Below the pieces are notes generated by a model that was not told the DNA's origin, ran no database searches, and saw nothing but the letters and a program-made list of their open reading frames with translations. From Aquibacillus salsiterrae (GTDB lineage: Bacteria > Bacillota > Bacilli > Bacillales > Amphibacillaceae): a stretch of 64,000 nucleotides of DNA. Location: the NCBI RefSeq assembly GCF_028416595.1, contig NZ_JAMQKC010000006.1:62001-126000 (forward strand), in the 5' to 3' direction. The position numbers and the translations under genes are program-made. Below, one piece after another: positions 63,116 through 64,000 of this stretch (positions are counted from its first letter, which is position 1; every line of letters starts with the position of its first letter).

Positions 63116-63369
63116 CCTTCTAGTTAAATCTGTCGATGGTGAGGGGCATCATCGACACTTTCTGCTTCCTTCTAGTTAAATCTGTCGATAGTGAGGGGCA
63201 TCATCGACACTTTCTGCTTCTTTCTAGTTAAATCTGTCGATGGTGAGGGGCATCATCGACACTTTCCCCTTCTTTCTAGTTAAATCTGTCGATGGTGAGG
63301 GGCATCATCGACACTTTCTGCTTCCTTCTAGTTAAATCTGTCGATGGTGAGGGGCATCATCGACACTTC
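63116..63369. repeat. 52-bp tandem array C (5 units)
   Basis: TCTGTCGAT begins at 63129, 63181, 63233, 63285 and 63337, an exact 52-bp period. Each unit is AAATCTGTCGATG (13), 11-base loop GTGAGGGGCAT, CATCGACACTTTC (13; eight bases pair with the first arm), and a 15-base linker. The left arm is identical to that of array A at 7.6-8.3 kb, and the unit parts have the same lengths, but loops and linkers differ. Confidence 0.95.
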
Positions 63370-63435
63370 ACACTCCAATTTAGATAATTTCGTTATCCAC
63401 ATAAATCCGATTTTGTAATTTCCTAGCCAAAAACA

Positions 63436-63492
63436 AAAACGCAGAGTGCCCGGAGCTAGACGGCTCTTTGGATCTTTTTATACTTTTACTCT
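63436..63492. repeat. interspersed repeat tail
   Basis: AGAGTGCCCGGAGCTAGACG, GCTCTTTGGATCTTTTTATA; the 3' part of the AGAAAAGCG family. Confidence 0.6.
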
Positions 63493-63497
63493 TGTAA

Positions 63498-63526
63498 AAA
63501 AAGACTTAGCCATAGCTAAGTCTTTT
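63498..63526 (-). terminator. terminator of the MFS gene
   Basis: On the minus strand AAAGACTTAGC / GCTAAGTCTTT with a T-run. Confidence 0.85.
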
Positions 63527-63528
63527 CT

Positions 63529-64000
63529 TTACGCTTTTTCTGTTATTTGTTGTTTCTTCTGGTCTCGGTCGCGCACATAGAACGAAACAACTAGACCGGC
63601 TATCGACAGGACAGTAACAACGATAAAGGCAATCTTTGCACCAAAAATATCAGGATTGGATATCATTGTAGATTGCTTGGCTGCCTCTTCAGTTGTTGTC
63701 ATTACCGTTACGAGGATAGCTGTACCTACTGACGCTGCAATCATCCGCATTGTGTTATCCATTGCTGCACCATGCGCAATAAGTTTCTTCGGCAACTGGT
63801 TTAAGGCAGCAGTTGCTATTGGCATGAGTACCATTGACAGACCCAACATTCGCAATCCATACATGACTGTTAGAAAGGTGAGCGAAGTTTCCGCATTAAT
63901 CATTGTAAAAGCTAAGGACGCAATGACAATAATGATTAGACCTGTAATGACCAGTTTTCTTGCACCAACCTTATCAAAAATGCGACCTGTAATTGGTGAC
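63529..64000 (-). CDS. MFS multidrug transporter, DHA2 family (5' part outside window)
   Basis: The C-terminal 156 residues are visible; the frame is open to the right edge, so an internal ATG at 63903 is not the start. SPITGRIFDKVGARKLVITG near the edge is the motif after helix 8; GLRMLGLSMVLMPIATAALN and AHGAAMDNTMRMIAASVGTA are typical of EmrB/LmrB/MdtP-type 14-helix drug exporters. The C-terminus ends with the polar tail RDRDQKKQQITEKA. Substrate unknown. Confidence 0.88.
   Translation of the reverse strand, partial: SPITGRIFDKVGARKLVITGLIIIVIASLAFTMINAETSLTFLTVMYGLRMLGLSMVLMPIATAALNQLPKKLIAHGAAMDNTMRMIAASVGTAILVTVMTTTEEAAKQSTMISNPDIFGAKIAFIVVTVLSIAGLVVSFYVRDRDQKKQQITEKA

Noticed and set aside
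63529-63903. Separate 124-residue protein starting at 63903
   Set aside because: The reading frame and transporter similarity continue to the window edge, so this is the C-terminal part of a larger MFS protein.

Overview
The window looks like a chromosomal segment of a low-GC, Gram-positive, moderately halophilic or halotolerant member of the Bacillaceae (Oceanobacillus/Virgibacillus type). The grounds are strong AGGAGG-type ribosome binding sites, many GTG/TTG starts, B. subtilis-like families (YuaF/YuaG, YlmA, YugJ, YpjP, YfhD, YtzI, YngL, TcyABC), PerR/Fur/TnrA/sigma-W-like sites and an ectABC compatible-solute operon. No rRNA, tRNA, CRISPR-cas, phage or complete transposase gene was seen. 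The genes are mostly ordinary housekeeping and stress genes; the unusual content is in the intergenic DNA.

Layout. 0-9 kb: partial PfpI/DJ-1 gene, LOG-family gene, signal peptidase I, sigma-W-type nfeD-flotillin operon, proC, a YidC paralog, ohr, then a 0.7 kb 52-bp tandem array and a DUF1292 gene. 9-17 kb: LysE exporter, amino-acid permease, SDR, iron alcohol dehydrogenase and a threonine-degrading cluster (dehydratase, nucleoside hydrolase, threonine aldolase). 17-24 kb: several very small genes, a BASS transporter, a YlmA ATPase, PerR-box catalase, a DNA glycosylase. 24-27.4 kb: ectABC facing mscL, i.e. hyperosmotic and hypo-osmotic responses side by side. 27.6-38.4 kb: aminotransferase, cystine ABC importer tcyABC, a second SBP/permease/ATPase importer, a DAO oxidoreductase, ilvD and a CwlK-like peptidase. 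38.5-39.7 kb: a second 52-bp array interrupted by a 327-bp MITE-like element. 39.7-44.2 kb: Fur-controlled siderophore uptake plus a flavoprotein reductase. 44-50 kb: type 2 IPP isomerase, pepT, HD hydrolase, a frameshifted GNAT gene. 50-53.4 kb: an amt-nucleotidyltransferase-exonuclease operon with a TnrA/GlnR box and no PII gene. 53.5-64 kb: coiled-coil protein, CDGSH protein, metA, ypjP, mqo, a SEC-C/TPR protein, AEC transporter, MBL hydrolase, a third 52-bp array, and a partial MFS pump.

Most notable. (1) Three tandem arrays of different sequence all have exactly a 52-bp period, and each unit can fold into a hairpin with an 11-nt loop. In one array the stem relies on three G.U pairs, so it is better on one strand, which hints at an RNA role. 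(2) The nitrogen-regulated amt operon carries a GlnD-like nucleotidyltransferase and a DnaQ-type exonuclease where glnK would be expected. (3) mscL, and perhaps ectA, seem to begin with ATT. (4) About fifteen copies of an AGAAAAGCG-type repeat lie next to gene ends.

All assignments are from reading the sequence; no database search or folding program was run.
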